DNA from: Hyphomicrobiales bacterium
GTDB lineage: Bacteria > Pseudomonadota > Alphaproteobacteria > Rhizobiales > Beijerinckiaceae
Direction of reading: 5' to 3'
Assembly (NCBI GenBank): GCA_027484605.1
Contig: JAIXSR010000089.1
Span: 31,105-95,104 of the forward strand
DNA length: 64,000 nucleotides
The first letter of the stretch is position 1. Each line of letters opens with the position of its first letter. Below, piece by piece: positions 26,812 through 35,689 of the stretch. A model generated the notes under the pieces. The model saw only the letters and a list, made by a program, of their open reading frames with translations, was not told the origin of the DNA and made no database searches. Position numbers and translations under genes: made by a program.

Positions 26812-29800
26812 TCAGCCATGCGGTGGCGGGGTCATGCCGTTCGCGCGGCAGAAGCCCTCGAGCCGCCGGTACGCCGCCTCCTTGACCGGGCCATAGCCGC
26901 GCAGGTCCATCGGCGCCTCGGCCAGCGGGACAAGCGCCGCGACACCGCGCTCCGGCAGGTCGCGGATCCATTCGGCGATCCGCGTCTCGTACCAGCCGAC
27001 CAGCGCGCGTTCCATCCGACGCTCGCGGGTATGGCCAAACGGATCGAAAGGCGTGCCGCGCAGGCGCTTCATCGGCGCGAGCAGGCGGAAGGCGCCAAGC
27101 ATCCAGCCCCCGAAAGCCCGCTTGCGCGGCCGCCCGCGGGCATCCGGCGCCCCCGGCAGGAGCGGCGGCGCGAGATGGTAGCGCAGGGTGTATTCGCCCT
27201 CGAAATCGCGGGCGATCTGCTCGGCGAAGGCGCTCTTCGCATGGAGCCGCGCCACCTCGTATTCGTCCTTGTAGGCCATCAGCCTGAACAGGCTGCGCGC
27301 CACGGCCTCGGTCAGAAGGGTGGAACCGAAGGGCGCTTCGGCCTGCCGCATCGCCTCGACCTGCCGGGCGAAACGGGCGGCATAGGCCGCATCCTGGTAG
27401 GCGGTGAGGAAGTCCACACGGCGCGAGACGAGCGATGCGAGCGTTTCCGGCGCGGCTTCGGCCGGCATGTCCAGCCGCTCCGGGCAGGCCATCGCCATGC
27501 GGCCGAGCGTGAAGGCCTGGCGGTTCTGCGCCACCGCGATGCCGTTGAGGGCAATGGCCCGCTCGATCGCCGTCAGCGAAAGCGGCAGCAGGCCCTGCTG
27601 CCAGGCCGCTCCGAACAGGATCATGTTGGCGAAGACCGCATCGCCCAGCCATTGCTCGGCCAGCCGGTTGGCATCGAAGGCCTCGATCATCCGCTCACCG
27701 GCGACGCGGGTGATCGCCGCCAGCCGGGTCGGAACGGCGAGATCGGCATCCCGGCGGCGCACGACATCGCCCGTTGGCATCTCGGCGAGATTGACCACGC
27801 CGCGCATCCCCGCGCGATAGGTTTCGGAGGCTTTCGGCGAGGAGGAGACCACGATATCGCCGCCGATCAGCGCATCCGCCGCACCCTGGTCGATCCGCAC
27901 CTGCCGGAGATCCTCCGGCCGCGGCGCCAGCCGCAGGAAGCTGAGCACCGGCCCGAATTTCTGGGCAAAGCCCGTGAAATCGAGCACCGAAACGCCCCGC
28001 CCCTCGAGATGGGCGGCCATCGCGGCCACCGCCCCGATCGTGATGACGCCCGTGCCCCCGACCCCGGTGATCAGCACATCCCAGCCCTGCGCGAGATCCG
28101 GCAGGACCGGCACCGGCAGGCTGCCCGCCTCGGGCAGGGCCCGACCCGCCGGCTTGCGCCGCTGCCCGCCTTCCACCGTGACGAAGCTCGGGCAGAACCC
28201 GTCAAGGCAGGAGAAATCCTTGTTGCAATTGGAAAGGTTGATCTGCCGCTTGCGGCCGAACGGCGTCTCCTTCGGCTCGACGGAGAGGCAGTTCGACTGC
28301 ACCGAGCAATCGCCGCAGCCCTCGCAGACGAGATCGTTGATCACCACGAACCGCGCCGGATCCGGCATCTCCCCGCGCTTGCGGCGGCGGCGCTTCTCGG
28401 TGGCGCAGGTCTGGGCATAGATCAGCACGCTGGTGCCGGGCACCTCGCGCAATTCACGCTGCAGCGCATCCATCGCCTCGCGCGGATGGAGGGTCGTGCC
28501 GGCGGGGAAGGCGCCGGGCGCGAACGCCTCCGGCGTATCGGACACCACGGCGATGCGCTGCACGCCCTCCGCCCGGACGGAATGGGCGATGCCTTCAACC
28601 GAGATCGGCCCGTCCACCGGCTGGCCGCCGGTCATCGCCACGGCATCGTTGAACAGGATCTTGTAGGTGATGTTCACGCCGGCCGCGATCGCCTGCCGGA
28701 TCGCCATCGAGCCGGAATGATACCAGGTGCCCTCGCCGAGATTCTGGAAGACATGGTTGTTGCCGGTGAAGCGCGACGAGGCGGCCCAGTTCACGCCCTC
28801 CCCGCCCATCTGGATCAGCGAGGCGGTTTCACGCTCCATCCAGCTGGCCATGAAATGGCAGCCGATCCCGGCCAGGGCCTTCGAGCCCTCGGGGACCTTG
28901 GTCGAGCTGTTATGCGGGCAGCCCGAGCAGAAATACGGCGTGCGCGTCGCCCCTGCGATCTCGAGCAGGCGCCCGGTTTCCGGCTGAAGCGCCTCGGCCC
29001 GAGCCGGCAGGCCCAGCTCCGGGAAGAACCGGTCGAGCCGGCCGGCGACGATCGGCGCCAGCTGGCGCGGCGAGAGTTCACCCGTCCAGGGGATCAGGCG
29101 ATGGCCATGTTCGTCATGCTTCCCGACCATCCGCTCGGGCTTGGCGGCAGGAGCGTCGTAGAAACACTCCTTGAACTGGCTCTCGATGATGCCGCGCTTC
29201 TCCTCGACGACGAGGATCTCCTGCTTGCCGGTCACGAAGGCGAGCGCGTCATGCAGCGGCAGCGGCCAGACCATGCCCACCTTGTAGATATCGATGCCCA
29301 GCCGCCGGCATTCCCCCTCGCCGAGCCCGAGCAGGCGGAGCGCCTCCATCAGGTCGAGATGGGCCTTGCCGGTGGTGACAATGCCGAACCGTGCCCCGGG
29401 AATGTCATAGATCCGCCTGTCGATCGGGTTGGCGCGGGCAAAAGCATAGACCGCATGCTTCTTCGCCTCCATCCGCGCCTCGATCTGCGGGCCCGGCAGG
29501 TCCGGCCAGCGATAATGCAGGCCGCCCGGCGGGGCCGTGAATTCCGGCGCCACGAAAACCCGCTCGGGCGGCAGGTTCACGCTGGCGCCGCTCTCCACGG
29601 TTTCCGAAATCGCCTTGAACCCCACCCACATCCCCGAAAAGCGGCTGAGCGCATAGCCATAGGCGCCGAATTCCAGATATTCCGCCACCGAGGCGGGATG
29701 CAGCGTCGGCATGAAGAAACTCATGAAGGCGACATCGCTCTGATGCGGCATCGAGGAAGAGACGCAGCCATGGTCATCCCCCGCCACCACCAGCACCCCG

Positions 29801-30237
29801 CCATGCGGCGAGGCGCCATAGGCATTGCCATGCTTGAGCGCATCGCCCGCCCGGTCTACCCCCGGCCCCTTGCCATACCAGAGGCCGAACACGCCCTGTA
29901 CGCGCTTGCCCGGCTGCGTCTCGACCTGCTGCGATCCCAGCACCGCCGTCGCGGCGAGATCCTCGTTCACCGCCGGCAGGAAGGTGATGCCATGCGCGGC
30001 AACGAGATCCTTCGCGCGCCAGAGTTCCTGGTCGACCGCGCCGAGCGGCGAGCCGCGATAGCCCGAGACGAACCCGGCCGTGTCGAGCCCGGCTGCCCGG
30101 TCGCGCCGGGCCTGGTCGAGCAGGATCCGCACGAGGGCCTGCATGCCGGTCAGGAAGACCCGGCCCTCGCGGGCCGAATAGCGATCTTCCAGCCGATAGG
30201 CCTCCGGCCCGAATTCCTGCCGCGTGTGATGCTGCAT
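26812..30237 (-). CDS. Indolepyruvate:ferredoxin oxidoreductase, fused subunits
   Basis: This 1141-residue protein oxidatively decarboxylates aryl-2-oxo acids (indolepyruvate, phenylpyruvate) to arylacetyl-CoA. The N-terminal two thirds form the thiamine-diphosphate part, with CSGCPHNSSTKVPEGS and GIGCHFMASWM. A central Fe-S region holds CEGCGDCSVQSNC and CNKDFSCLDGFC. The C-terminal part is the gamma-type domain starting GVGGTGVITIGAV. The ATG at 30237 has GGGAGC eight bases upstream; an earlier ATG at 30273 lacks one. It is divergent from an Lrp-type regulator. Products such as phenylacetyl-CoA could enter the paa pathway encoded nearby. Confidence 0.9.
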   Translation of the reverse strand: MQHHTRQEFGPEAYRLEDRYSAREGRVFLTGMQALVRILLDQARRDRAAGLDTAGFVSGYRGSPLGAVDQELWRAKDLVAAHGITFLPAVNEDLAATAVLGSQQVETQPGKRVQGVFGLWYGKGPGVDRAGDALKHGNAYGASPHGGVLVVAGDDHGCVSSSMPHQSDVAFMSFFMPTLHPASVAEYLEFGAYGYALSRFSGMWVGFKAISETVESGASVNLPPERVFVAPEFTAPPGGLHYRWPDLPGPQIEARMEAKKHAVYAFARANPIDRRIYDIPGARFGIVTTGKAHLDLMEALRLLGLGEGECRRLGIDIYKVGMVWPLPLHDALAFVTGKQEILVVEEKRGIIESQFKECFYDAPAAKPERMVGKHDEHGHRLIPWTGELSPRQLAPIVAGRLDRFFPELGLPARAEALQPETGRLLEIAGATRTPYFCSGCPHNSSTKVPEGSKALAGIGCHFMASWMERETASLIQMGGEGVNWAASSRFTGNNHVFQNLGEGTWYHSGSMAIRQAIAAGVNITYKILFNDAVAMTGGQPVDGPISVEGIAHSVRAEGVQRIAVVSDTPEAFAPGAFPAGTTLHPREAMDALQRELREVPGTSVLIYAQTCATEKRRRRKRGEMPDPARFVVINDLVCEGCGDCSVQSNCLSVEPKETPFGRKRQINLSNCNKDFSCLDGFCPSFVTVEGGQRRKPAGRALPEAGSLPVPVLPDLAQGWDVLITGVGGTGVITIGAVAAMAAHLEGRGVSVLDFTGFAQKFGPVLSFLRLAPRPEDLRQVRIDQGAADALIGGDIVVSSSPKASETYRAGMRGVVNLAEMPTGDVVRRRDADLAVPTRLAAITRVAGERMIEAFDANRLAEQWLGDAVFANMILFGAAWQQGLLPLSLTAIERAIALNGIAVAQNRQAFTLGRMAMACPERLDMPAEAAPETLASLVSRRVDFLTAYQDAAYAARFARQVEAMRQAEAPFGSTLLTEAVARSLFRLMAYKDEYEVARLHAKSAFAEQIARDFEGEYTLRYHLAPPLLPGAPDARGRPRKRAFGGWMLGAFRLLAPMKRLRGTPFDPFGHTRERRMERALVGWYETRIAEWIRDLPERGVAALVPLAEAPMDLRGYGPVKEAAYRRLEGFCRANGMTPPPHG

Positions 30238-30261
30238 GGCGTTGCTCCCGTTTGGGGGAGA

Positions 30262-30363
30262 ATCATGCCGCATTTGCCGGAAAGATCATGCCGGATTTCG
30301 CGTCCGGCTTCCCAGAATCGAAAAATCCTGCCAGTATTGTTACCTCACTAGGAATATCCTGCC
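30262..30363. promoter_or_regulatory. Four ATC(A/C)TGCC direct repeats between the ior-type and lrp-type genes
   Basis: ATCATGCCG occurs at 30262 and 30285, and ATCCTGCC at 30325 and 30356, all on the plus strand. A near-palindrome AGGA-ATA-TCCT (30350-30360) sits at the regulator start. Multiple spaced sites are common for Lrp-type proteins that wrap DNA, so this is a candidate binding region for the adjacent regulator. Confidence 0.4.
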
Positions 30364-30828
30364 ATGCCCCTGAACCTCTCCGACAGCGATCTCCGCCTGC
30401 TCCGCCTGCTCCAGCGTGACGGGCGCATCTCCAACCAGGATCTGGCCGAGGCTGCCGGCATGTCGGCCTCGGCCTGCTGGCGCCGCGTCAAGGCGCTGGA
30501 AGAGGCCGGCCTGATCACCGGCTATGCCGCGATCCTCGCACCCGAACCGGCCGGCTTCACCTTCTCGGCCATCGTCCATGTCACGCTCGCCCGGCACGAG
30601 CGCGCGCCCGTGGATCATTTCATCGAGGCCGTGTCGCGCCGGCCGGAAGTGCTGGAATGTTTCGCCACGACCGGCGAGGCCGATTACCACCTGCGCGTCG
30701 TCTCGCCGGACAAGGACAGCTACAACCGCTTCCTCGACGAATTCCTTTTCCGCCTGCCCGGCATCGCGCATGTCCGCACCAATGTGGTGCTGAAGGATGT
30801 GAAGCTGACCACGGCCCTGCCCTTGTGA
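30364..30828 (+). CDS. Lrp/AsnC-family transcriptional regulator
   Basis: This 154-residue regulator has an N-terminal helix-turn-helix (DLRLLRLLQRDGRISNQDLAEAAGMSASACWRRVKALEEAGLI, about 9-51) and a C-terminal RAM effector domain (about 65-150). Family members usually sense an amino acid. It is divergent from the aryl-2-oxoacid oxidoreductase gene. It probably controls that gene in response to an aromatic amino acid, which would be transaminated to the oxidoreductase substrate; this is inference from position. Confidence 0.92.
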   Translation: MPLNLSDSDLRLLRLLQRDGRISNQDLAEAAGMSASACWRRVKALEEAGLITGYAAILAPEPAGFTFSAIVHVTLARHERAPVDHFIEAVSRRPEVLECFATTGEADYHLRVVSPDKDSYNRFLDEFLFRLPGIAHVRTNVVLKDVKLTTALPL

Positions 30829-30833
30829 GCCCC

Positions 30834-31050
30834 TCACCCGGTCTCGGGCTTCGCCCTCGACCACCCTCTCCCCGCAAGCGGCGTGAGGGGAAGCGCACCG
30901 CCGTTTCCGCCTCATCATCTGAAACGCTTCGCGGTGCTTTCCCGCCAGCCTCCCGCCTCTCCCCCTCGGGGAGAGGCCGACGATGCGCAGCATCGGCGGG
31001 TGAGGGGTATCGCGGCGACAGTGGGGTGAGGGACCGACAACGACCAGGCG
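30834..31050. repeat. Intergenic palindromic repeat element
   Basis: The 242-base gap between the lrp-type gene and the tetR-type gene is filled by a repeat-type element. It begins with CCCCTCACCCG and ends with its inverted form (GGGTGAGGGG, GTGGGGTGAGGG). Inside are CCTCTCCCC-CTC-GGGGAGAGG (30956-30976) and CGATGC-GCA-GCATCG. The same building blocks fill the gap at 35690-35955. No gene is seen here. Confidence 0.75.
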
Positions 31051-31070
31051 AAGCGCCGGGTGGAGGGGCG

Positions 31071-31718
31071 CTAACCCTGCACCACGCGGATGCGCGGGCC
31101 GCCGCCCGGCGCCGGTGAAAGCCCCCGCGCCACTTCACGCGCACCGGCCTCGATCATCGTCATCACGAGATCGGCGAAGGCCTCGTGGCTGACGGGGCCG
31201 TTCTCCCGGAACCACATGAATTTCCAGTTCATCATGCCGAAGAGGTTCATGGTCAGCGGCGTCAGCGCGGCGCGGTGCCCGGCAAGAGCCGGTTCGAGGG
31301 CGGCGATCGCGCCCGCGAAGCGGCGCACCAGCACCCGCTCGCGCTCGATCAACTCGGCCTTCTTGTCCTCGGGCAGGCGCTTCATGTCGCTGATCTGGAT
31401 CTGGTGTTCCTCGTCGGCATGGCGATAGGCCTCGAGCAGGGCCGCGATCATCACCCGCAACGTCTCGGACGGCGTCAGCCCGGACGGCACCGCTTCCGCT
31501 GCCGCGACGAGATCGTCGAGATGCGCCTGGATGATGTCGAACAGGAGCTGCTCCTTGTTCGTGTAGTAATGGTAGAGCAGCGCCTTCGAGACCCCGCAGG
31601 AAGCGGCGATCTCGTTCACCGAGGTCCGGTCGAAGCCGTTCCGCGCGAACATCGCCGCCGCGGCCTTGAGGATGGCCCGGCGCTTGTCGTCATGATCGGC
31701 CGCGATGGGGCGTGCCAT
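31071..31718 (-). CDS. TetR-family regulator, PaaR-like
   Basis: This 215-residue TetR regulator has its N-terminal helix-turn-helix in the first 60 residues (FDRTSVNEIAASCGVSKALLYHYYTNKEQLLFDI region). The C-terminal ligand domain is larger. It starts three bases after the paaK stop and is therefore the last gene of the paaG-paaI-paaK operon. TetR proteins next to paaK are known as PaaR in other bacteria, where they respond to phenylacetyl-CoA. Two identical CTGACCGGTCGG palindromes (34363 and 34486) at the divergent promoter of this operon are the likely targets. Confidence 0.85.
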   Translation of the reverse strand: MARPIAADHDDKRRAILKAAAAMFARNGFDRTSVNEIAASCGVSKALLYHYYTNKEQLLFDIIQAHLDDLVAAAEAVPSGLTPSETLRVMIAALLEAYRHADEEHQIQISDMKRLPEDKKAELIERERVLVRRFAGAIAALEPALAGHRAALTPLTMNLFGMMNWKFMWFRENGPVSHEAFADLVMTMIEAGAREVARGLSPAPGGGPRIRVVQG

Positions 31719-31721
31719 ATC

Positions 31722-33026
31722 TTATCCTTTCGGCCTCTGGTCGACGATCCGGCGGGCCTTGCCGGCGGAACGCTCGATTCCGTCCGGCGGCAGCACGTCA
31801 ATCCGGGCCGAAATCCCGATCTTGTCCTTGATGCGCTGGCCAAGCAATTTTCCGGCCGCCGACGCCGCCTCGCCCGCACCGGGCCGCGCCTCGACCTTCA
31901 CCGCCATCTCGTCCATGCGCCCCTCGCGGGTGAGCACGATCTGGTAATGCGCCGAAAGGGCGTCCAGCGTCAGCAGCATCTCCTCGATCTGGGTGGGGAA
32001 AACATTGACGCCGCGCACGATCATCATGTCGTCCGAGCGGCCGGTCACCTTCTCCATCCGCCGCATCGAGCGCGCGGTGCCTGGCAGGAGCCGCGTCAGG
32101 TCGCGCGTGCGGTAGCGGATGATCGGCATCGCCTCCTTGGTCAAGGCGGTGAAGACCAGCTCGCCCTTTTCGCCATCGGGCAGCACCGCGCCCGTCTCGG
32201 GATCGATGATTTCCGGGTAGAAATGATCCTCCCAGATATGGAGCCCGTCCTTGGTCTCCACGCATTCATTGGCGACACCCGGGCCGATCACCTCGGACAG
32301 GCCGTAAATGTCGACGGCATGCATGTCGAAGCTCTGCTCGATCTCGCCGCGCATCGCATTCGTCCACGGCTCGGCACCGAAAATGCCGATCTGCAGCGAG
32401 GAACCCCGCGGGTCGAAACCGGCCTTCCGGAACTCGTCGAGGATCGCCAGCATGTAGCTCGGCGTGACCATGATGATGTCCGGCCGGAAATCCTGGATGA
32501 GCTGGACCTGCCTTTCGGTCATCCCGCCGGAAATCGGAATGACCGTGCAGCCCAGCTTTTCGGCGCCGTAATGCGCGCCGAGCCCGCCGGTGAAGAGGCC
32601 ATAGCCATAGGCGACATGGGCGATCATGCCCGGCCTTGCGCCGGAGGCACGAAGCGACCGCGCCACGACATCGGCCCAGATCTGGATATCACCGGCCGTA
32701 TAGCCCACCACGGTCGGCTTGCCGGTCGTGCCGGAGGAACCATGGATCCGCACCACCTGCTCGCGCGGCACGGCGAACATGCCGAACGGGTAATTGTCGC
32801 GCAGGTCCGCCTTGGTGGTGAACGGGAATTTCGCGAGATCCGCGAGGCTCCTCAGATCATCCGGATGCACGCCGGCCGCGTCGAACTTGGCCCGGTAGGC
32901 CGGCACGTTGCGCCAGGCATGGTCGAGCGACCATTTCAGCCGGCCGAGCTGCAAGGCCGCGATCTCGTCCCGCGAGGCGGTCTCGATCGGATCGATCAGC
33001 GGCTTGTAGGTGGAAATCGAAAACAT
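31722..33026 (-). CDS. paaK: Phenylacetate--CoA ligase
   Basis: This 434-residue AMP-forming ligase makes phenylacetyl-CoA, the first step of the pathway. The ATP-binding signature is HGSSGTTGKPTVVGYT (about 94-109), with AEPWTNAMR and DIYGLSEVIGPG in the middle. The C-terminal domain starts near VTGRSDDMMIVRGVNVFP. Length and order fit PaaK closely. Seven bases separate it from paaI upstream and three from the tetR-type gene downstream. Confidence 0.95.
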   Translation of the reverse strand: MFSISTYKPLIDPIETASRDEIAALQLGRLKWSLDHAWRNVPAYRAKFDAAGVHPDDLRSLADLAKFPFTTKADLRDNYPFGMFAVPREQVVRIHGSSGTTGKPTVVGYTAGDIQIWADVVARSLRASGARPGMIAHVAYGYGLFTGGLGAHYGAEKLGCTVIPISGGMTERQVQLIQDFRPDIIMVTPSYMLAILDEFRKAGFDPRGSSLQIGIFGAEPWTNAMRGEIEQSFDMHAVDIYGLSEVIGPGVANECVETKDGLHIWEDHFYPEIIDPETGAVLPDGEKGELVFTALTKEAMPIIRYRTRDLTRLLPGTARSMRRMEKVTGRSDDMMIVRGVNVFPTQIEEMLLTLDALSAHYQIVLTREGRMDEMAVKVEARPGAGEAASAAGKLLGQRIKDKIGISARIDVLPPDGIERSAGKARRIVDQRPKG

Positions 33027-33033
33027 CGCCGCC

Positions 33034-33483
33034 TCACCCCTCGATCGTCACACCGGGGAAGAACTCGCCCTTCACCGTGCGCGAATGGCCCCGGAACAGC
33101 GCGATCGTCACACCGTCTTGGTTGGTCACGGTGATGTCGTAGATGCCGCTGCGCCCCTGCCGCGACACTTCCTCGCCCCGCGCCACCAGCCGGTCGCCCC
33201 TTCGGCCGGGCGCGAGATAGGTGATCGAGCAATGCTGCGCCACGGTGCGCTGGTTATGCGTGTTGCAGGCGAAGGCGAAGGCCGAATCCGCCAGTGCGAA
33301 GATGAAGCCGCCATGGCAGGAGCCATGCCCGTTGACCATATGCGCGGCCACCTCCATCGCGATCTCGCTCCGCCCCGGTCCCACCGAGACCAGCACCATC
33401 CCCTGCCCGGCGGAAGCATTGTCCTCGCGCCACATCGCCTCGGCACAGGCTTTCGCCATGTCGTCCCGTGTCATCACGCCCAT
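33034..33483 (-). CDS. paaI: Hydroxyphenylacetyl-CoA thioesterase PaaI
   Basis: This hot-dog-fold thioesterase of about 149 residues has the PaaI active-site segment SCHGGFIFALADSAFAFACNTHN, with the conserved Asp in LADSAF, followed by AQHCSITYLAP. It releases CoA from stalled hydroxylated phenylacetyl-CoA by-products. The start at 33483 follows the paaG stop by one base. An ATG at 33474 is also possible and would give a protein nearer the E. coli length. It lies in the paaG-paaI-paaK-tetR operon. Confidence 0.93.
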   Translation of the reverse strand: MGVMTRDDMAKACAEAMWREDNASAGQGMVLVSVGPGRSEIAMEVAAHMVNGHGSCHGGFIFALADSAFAFACNTHNQRTVAQHCSITYLAPGRRGDRLVARGEEVSRQGRSGIYDITVTNQDGVTIALFRGHSRTVKGEFFPGVTIEG

Positions 33484-33484
33484 T

Positions 33485-34279
33485 TCAGCGCCCCTCGAAG
33501 CGGGCTTCCCGCTTCTCCATGAAGGCGCGGACGCCCTCGGCATAATCCCCGCTGCGGCCGAGGCGGCGCTGCGCATCGCGTTCGTCGTCGAGCTGCGCCT
33601 CGAGCCCCTGCGTGAAAGCCTTCTGGATCAGCGCCTTGGTCTCGGCGAGGCCGAGCGTCGGCGCTTCGGCGAGGCGGGCGCCCAGCTTCATCGCCTCGTC
33701 CATCAACGTGGCGTCCTCGACGGCGCGATAGATCAAGCCGATCCGCTCGGCCTCCTCCGCCGGCACCGGAATCGCCAGCATCGTCAGCGCCTTGGCGCGG
33801 GCCTCGCCGATGAGGCGCGGCAGCATCCAGGTTCCGCCGGAATCCGGGATCAGCCCGATCTTCGAGAATGCCTGGATGAATTTCGCGCTTTTCGCCGCCA
33901 GCACGATATCGCAGGCCAGGGCAAGGTTGGCCCCCGCCCCGGCAGCCACACCATTGACCGCCGCGATGACCGGCTTCTGCAGGCCCCGGATCGTGCGGAT
34001 CAGCGGGTTGTAGAAGGTCTCGAGCGTGTAGCCGAGATCGGGTGCCGCGCCGCCTTCCGGTTGCACCCGGTCGGACAGGTCCTGCCCGGCACAGAAGCCG
34101 CGCCCGGCGCCGGTGAGGATCACGGCGCGGCAGTCATGGTTCGAGTCGAGGCTGTCGATGATCCCCTTCAGCGCACGGTGCTGCACCTCGTTGAAGGCAT
34201 TCAGCCTGTCCGGACGGTTGAGCGTGACCACGGCCAGCGCCCCATGCGTCTCCAGTAGAACCGGCGCGGGTTCAGCCAT
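33485..34279 (-). CDS. paaG: Ring-1,2-epoxyphenylacetyl-CoA isomerase PaaG
   Basis: This 264-residue crotonase-fold protein has the oxyanion-hole segments GAGRGFCAGQDLSDR and GVAAGAGANLALACDI, then IGLIPDSGGTWMLPRL. The QDLSDR and PDSGGTW forms are typical of PaaG, which isomerises the ring epoxide of phenylacetyl-CoA to oxepin-CoA. The ATG at 34279 follows a GAGGAGAG ribosome binding site; the open frame upstream has none. It is the first gene of the minus-strand operon and is divergent from an importer. Confidence 0.92.
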   Translation of the reverse strand: MAEPAPVLLETHGALAVVTLNRPDRLNAFNEVQHRALKGIIDSLDSNHDCRAVILTGAGRGFCAGQDLSDRVQPEGGAAPDLGYTLETFYNPLIRTIRGLQKPVIAAVNGVAAGAGANLALACDIVLAAKSAKFIQAFSKIGLIPDSGGTWMLPRLIGEARAKALTMLAIPVPAEEAERIGLIYRAVEDATLMDEAMKLGARLAEAPTLGLAETKALIQKAFTQGLEAQLDDERDAQRRLGRSGDYAEGVRAFMEKREARFEGR

Positions 34280-34362
34280 TCTGCTCTCCTCTTTCGTTTC
34301 GTCCCGCCGGCCTTCTTTTTGCGGGGTCGGGCGAGAGCTTTTCGCAAAACCCACTTGACTAA

Positions 34363-34374
34363 CTGACCGGTCGG
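34363..34374. promoter_or_regulatory. Palindromic operator CTGACCGGTCGG, paaG side
   Basis: The 8-base core GACCGGTC is a perfect palindrome, and the 12-base sequence is repeated exactly at 34486-34497. It lies immediately downstream of the paaG -10 box, a position for repression. The TetR-type protein of the same operon is the probable ligand. Confidence 0.65.
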
Positions 34375-34377
34375 ATA

Positions 34378-34407
34378 ATTATCTTGGGAAGACGACGGGA
34401 TTGTCAA
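34378..34407 (-). promoter_or_regulatory. Promoter of the paaG-paaI-paaK-tetR operon
   Basis: On the minus strand there is a perfect -35 TTGACA (34402-34407), an 18-base spacer and a -10 GATAAT (34378-34383). It is followed at once by the CTGACCGGTCGG operator. Confidence 0.65.
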
Positions 34408-34485
34408 CGGGCTTGTATGGCCCGGTCAAAAACAGATCCGATCTGCCGGAAAGGCAGGCGGCACGGTGGAAACGCAACGGATAGG

Positions 34486-34497
34486 CTGACCGGTCGG
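34486..34497. promoter_or_regulatory. Palindromic operator CTGACCGGTCGG, importer side
   Basis: This second exact copy of the 12-base element lies 30 bases before the importer receptor gene. It links the importer to the TetR-type regulator. I could not identify a convincing -35/-10 pair here. Confidence 0.6.
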
Positions 34498-34526
34498 TCG
34501 GGCCATCCCAACGAGGGAGAGAGTGC

Positions 34527-35687
34527 ATGTCCATTGAGATGGGAATGACGCGCCGGCTCGCGCTGGCGGCAGGGCTCGGCGCCATGACGGCCGCCGCGCC
34601 GGCTTTCGCGCAGGGCGAGATCAAGCTCGGGGCCGTCCTGTCGGTGACGGGCCCGGCCTCCTTCCTCGGCGACCCGGAAAAGCGGACGCTGGAAATGGAA
34701 GTCGAGGCCCTCAACGCGAAGGGCGGGCTGCTCGGCCGCAAGATCCGGCTGATCGTCTATGACGATGCCGGCGATGCCAATGCCGCCCGCACCTTCGCCA
34801 CGCGCCTGCTGGAAGAGGACAAGGTCACCGCCATGATCGGCGGCTCGACCACCGGCACCACGCTCGCCATGGTGCCCGCCTTCGAGGATGCGCAGGTGCC
34901 CTTCATCAGCCTGGCCGGCGCGATCCAGATCGTCCAGCCCGTTCGCAAATGGGTGTTCAAGACCCCGCATACCGACACCATGGCCTGCGAGAAGATCTTC
35001 GAGGACATGAAGAAGCGCGGCACGACGAAGATCGGCATGATCTCGGGCACTGACGGCTTCGGCAAGTCGATGCGTGACCAATGCGTCGGCGTGGCCGGCA
35101 AGTATGGCATCGAGGTCCTGCACGAGGAGAGCTACGGCCCGCGCGATACAGACATGACGCCGCAGCTCACCAACATCAAGAACAAGGCGGGCGTGCAGGC
35201 GGTGATCAATCCCGGCTTCGGCCAGGGCCCGGCCATCGTGACCCGCAACTACCGCCAGCTCGGCATCACCGTGCCGCTCTACCAGAGCCATGGCGTGGCC
35301 TCGAAGCAGTTCATCGACCTTGCCGGCCCGGCCGCCGAGGGCGCGCGCCTGCCGGCGGCGGCCCTGCTGGTCGCGAGCAAGCTGCCGGACAGCGACCCCC
35401 AGAAGAAGGTCGTGACGCAATATACCGAGGACTACACGAAGAAGACCGGCCAGCCTGTCTCGACCTTTGGCGGCCATGCCTATGACGGCTTCCATATCTG
35501 GAAGGAAGCGGTGGAACGCGCCAAGACCGACAATGCGGCCAGGGTGCGCGACGAGATCGAGAAGACCAAGGGCTATGTCGGCACCGGCGGCGTGGTGAAC
35601 ATGTCCCCGACCGACCATATGGGCCTCGATCTCTCGGCCTTCCGCATGCTGGAGATCCGGAACGGCGACTGGACCCTGGTGAACTGA
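34527..35687 (+). CDS. ABC transporter substrate-binding protein, LivK type (paa locus)
   Basis: This 386-residue periplasmic receptor has a signal peptide (TRRLALAAGLGAMTAAAPAFA, cleavage before QGEIKLG). The mature part is a type I binding protein (IKLGAVLSVTGPASFLGDP, GGLLGRKIRLIVYDDAGDA). It heads a plus-strand run of permease and ATPase genes and then paaZ, and shares a divergent operator region with paaG. It probably binds phenylacetate or a related aromatic acid, judged by context. A ribosome binding site GAGGGAGAG precedes the ATG. Confidence 0.9.
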   Translation: MSIEMGMTRRLALAAGLGAMTAAAPAFAQGEIKLGAVLSVTGPASFLGDPEKRTLEMEVEALNAKGGLLGRKIRLIVYDDAGDANAARTFATRLLEEDKVTAMIGGSTTGTTLAMVPAFEDAQVPFISLAGAIQIVQPVRKWVFKTPHTDTMACEKIFEDMKKRGTTKIGMISGTDGFGKSMRDQCVGVAGKYGIEVLHEESYGPRDTDMTPQLTNIKNKAGVQAVINPGFGQGPAIVTRNYRQLGITVPLYQSHGVASKQFIDLAGPAAEGARLPAAALLVASKLPDSDPQKKVVTQYTEDYTKKTGQPVSTFGGHAYDGFHIWKEAVERAKTDNAARVRDEIEKTKGYVGTGGVVNMSPTDHMGLDLSAFRMLEIRNGDWTLVN

Positions 35688-35689
35688 GC

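Noticed and set aside
26659..30351. Plus-strand open frame of over 1200 codons opposite the indolepyruvate oxidoreductase gene
   Set aside because: It is a shadow frame: the minus strand encodes a full enzyme with thiamine and Fe-S motifs, and the plus-strand translation has none.
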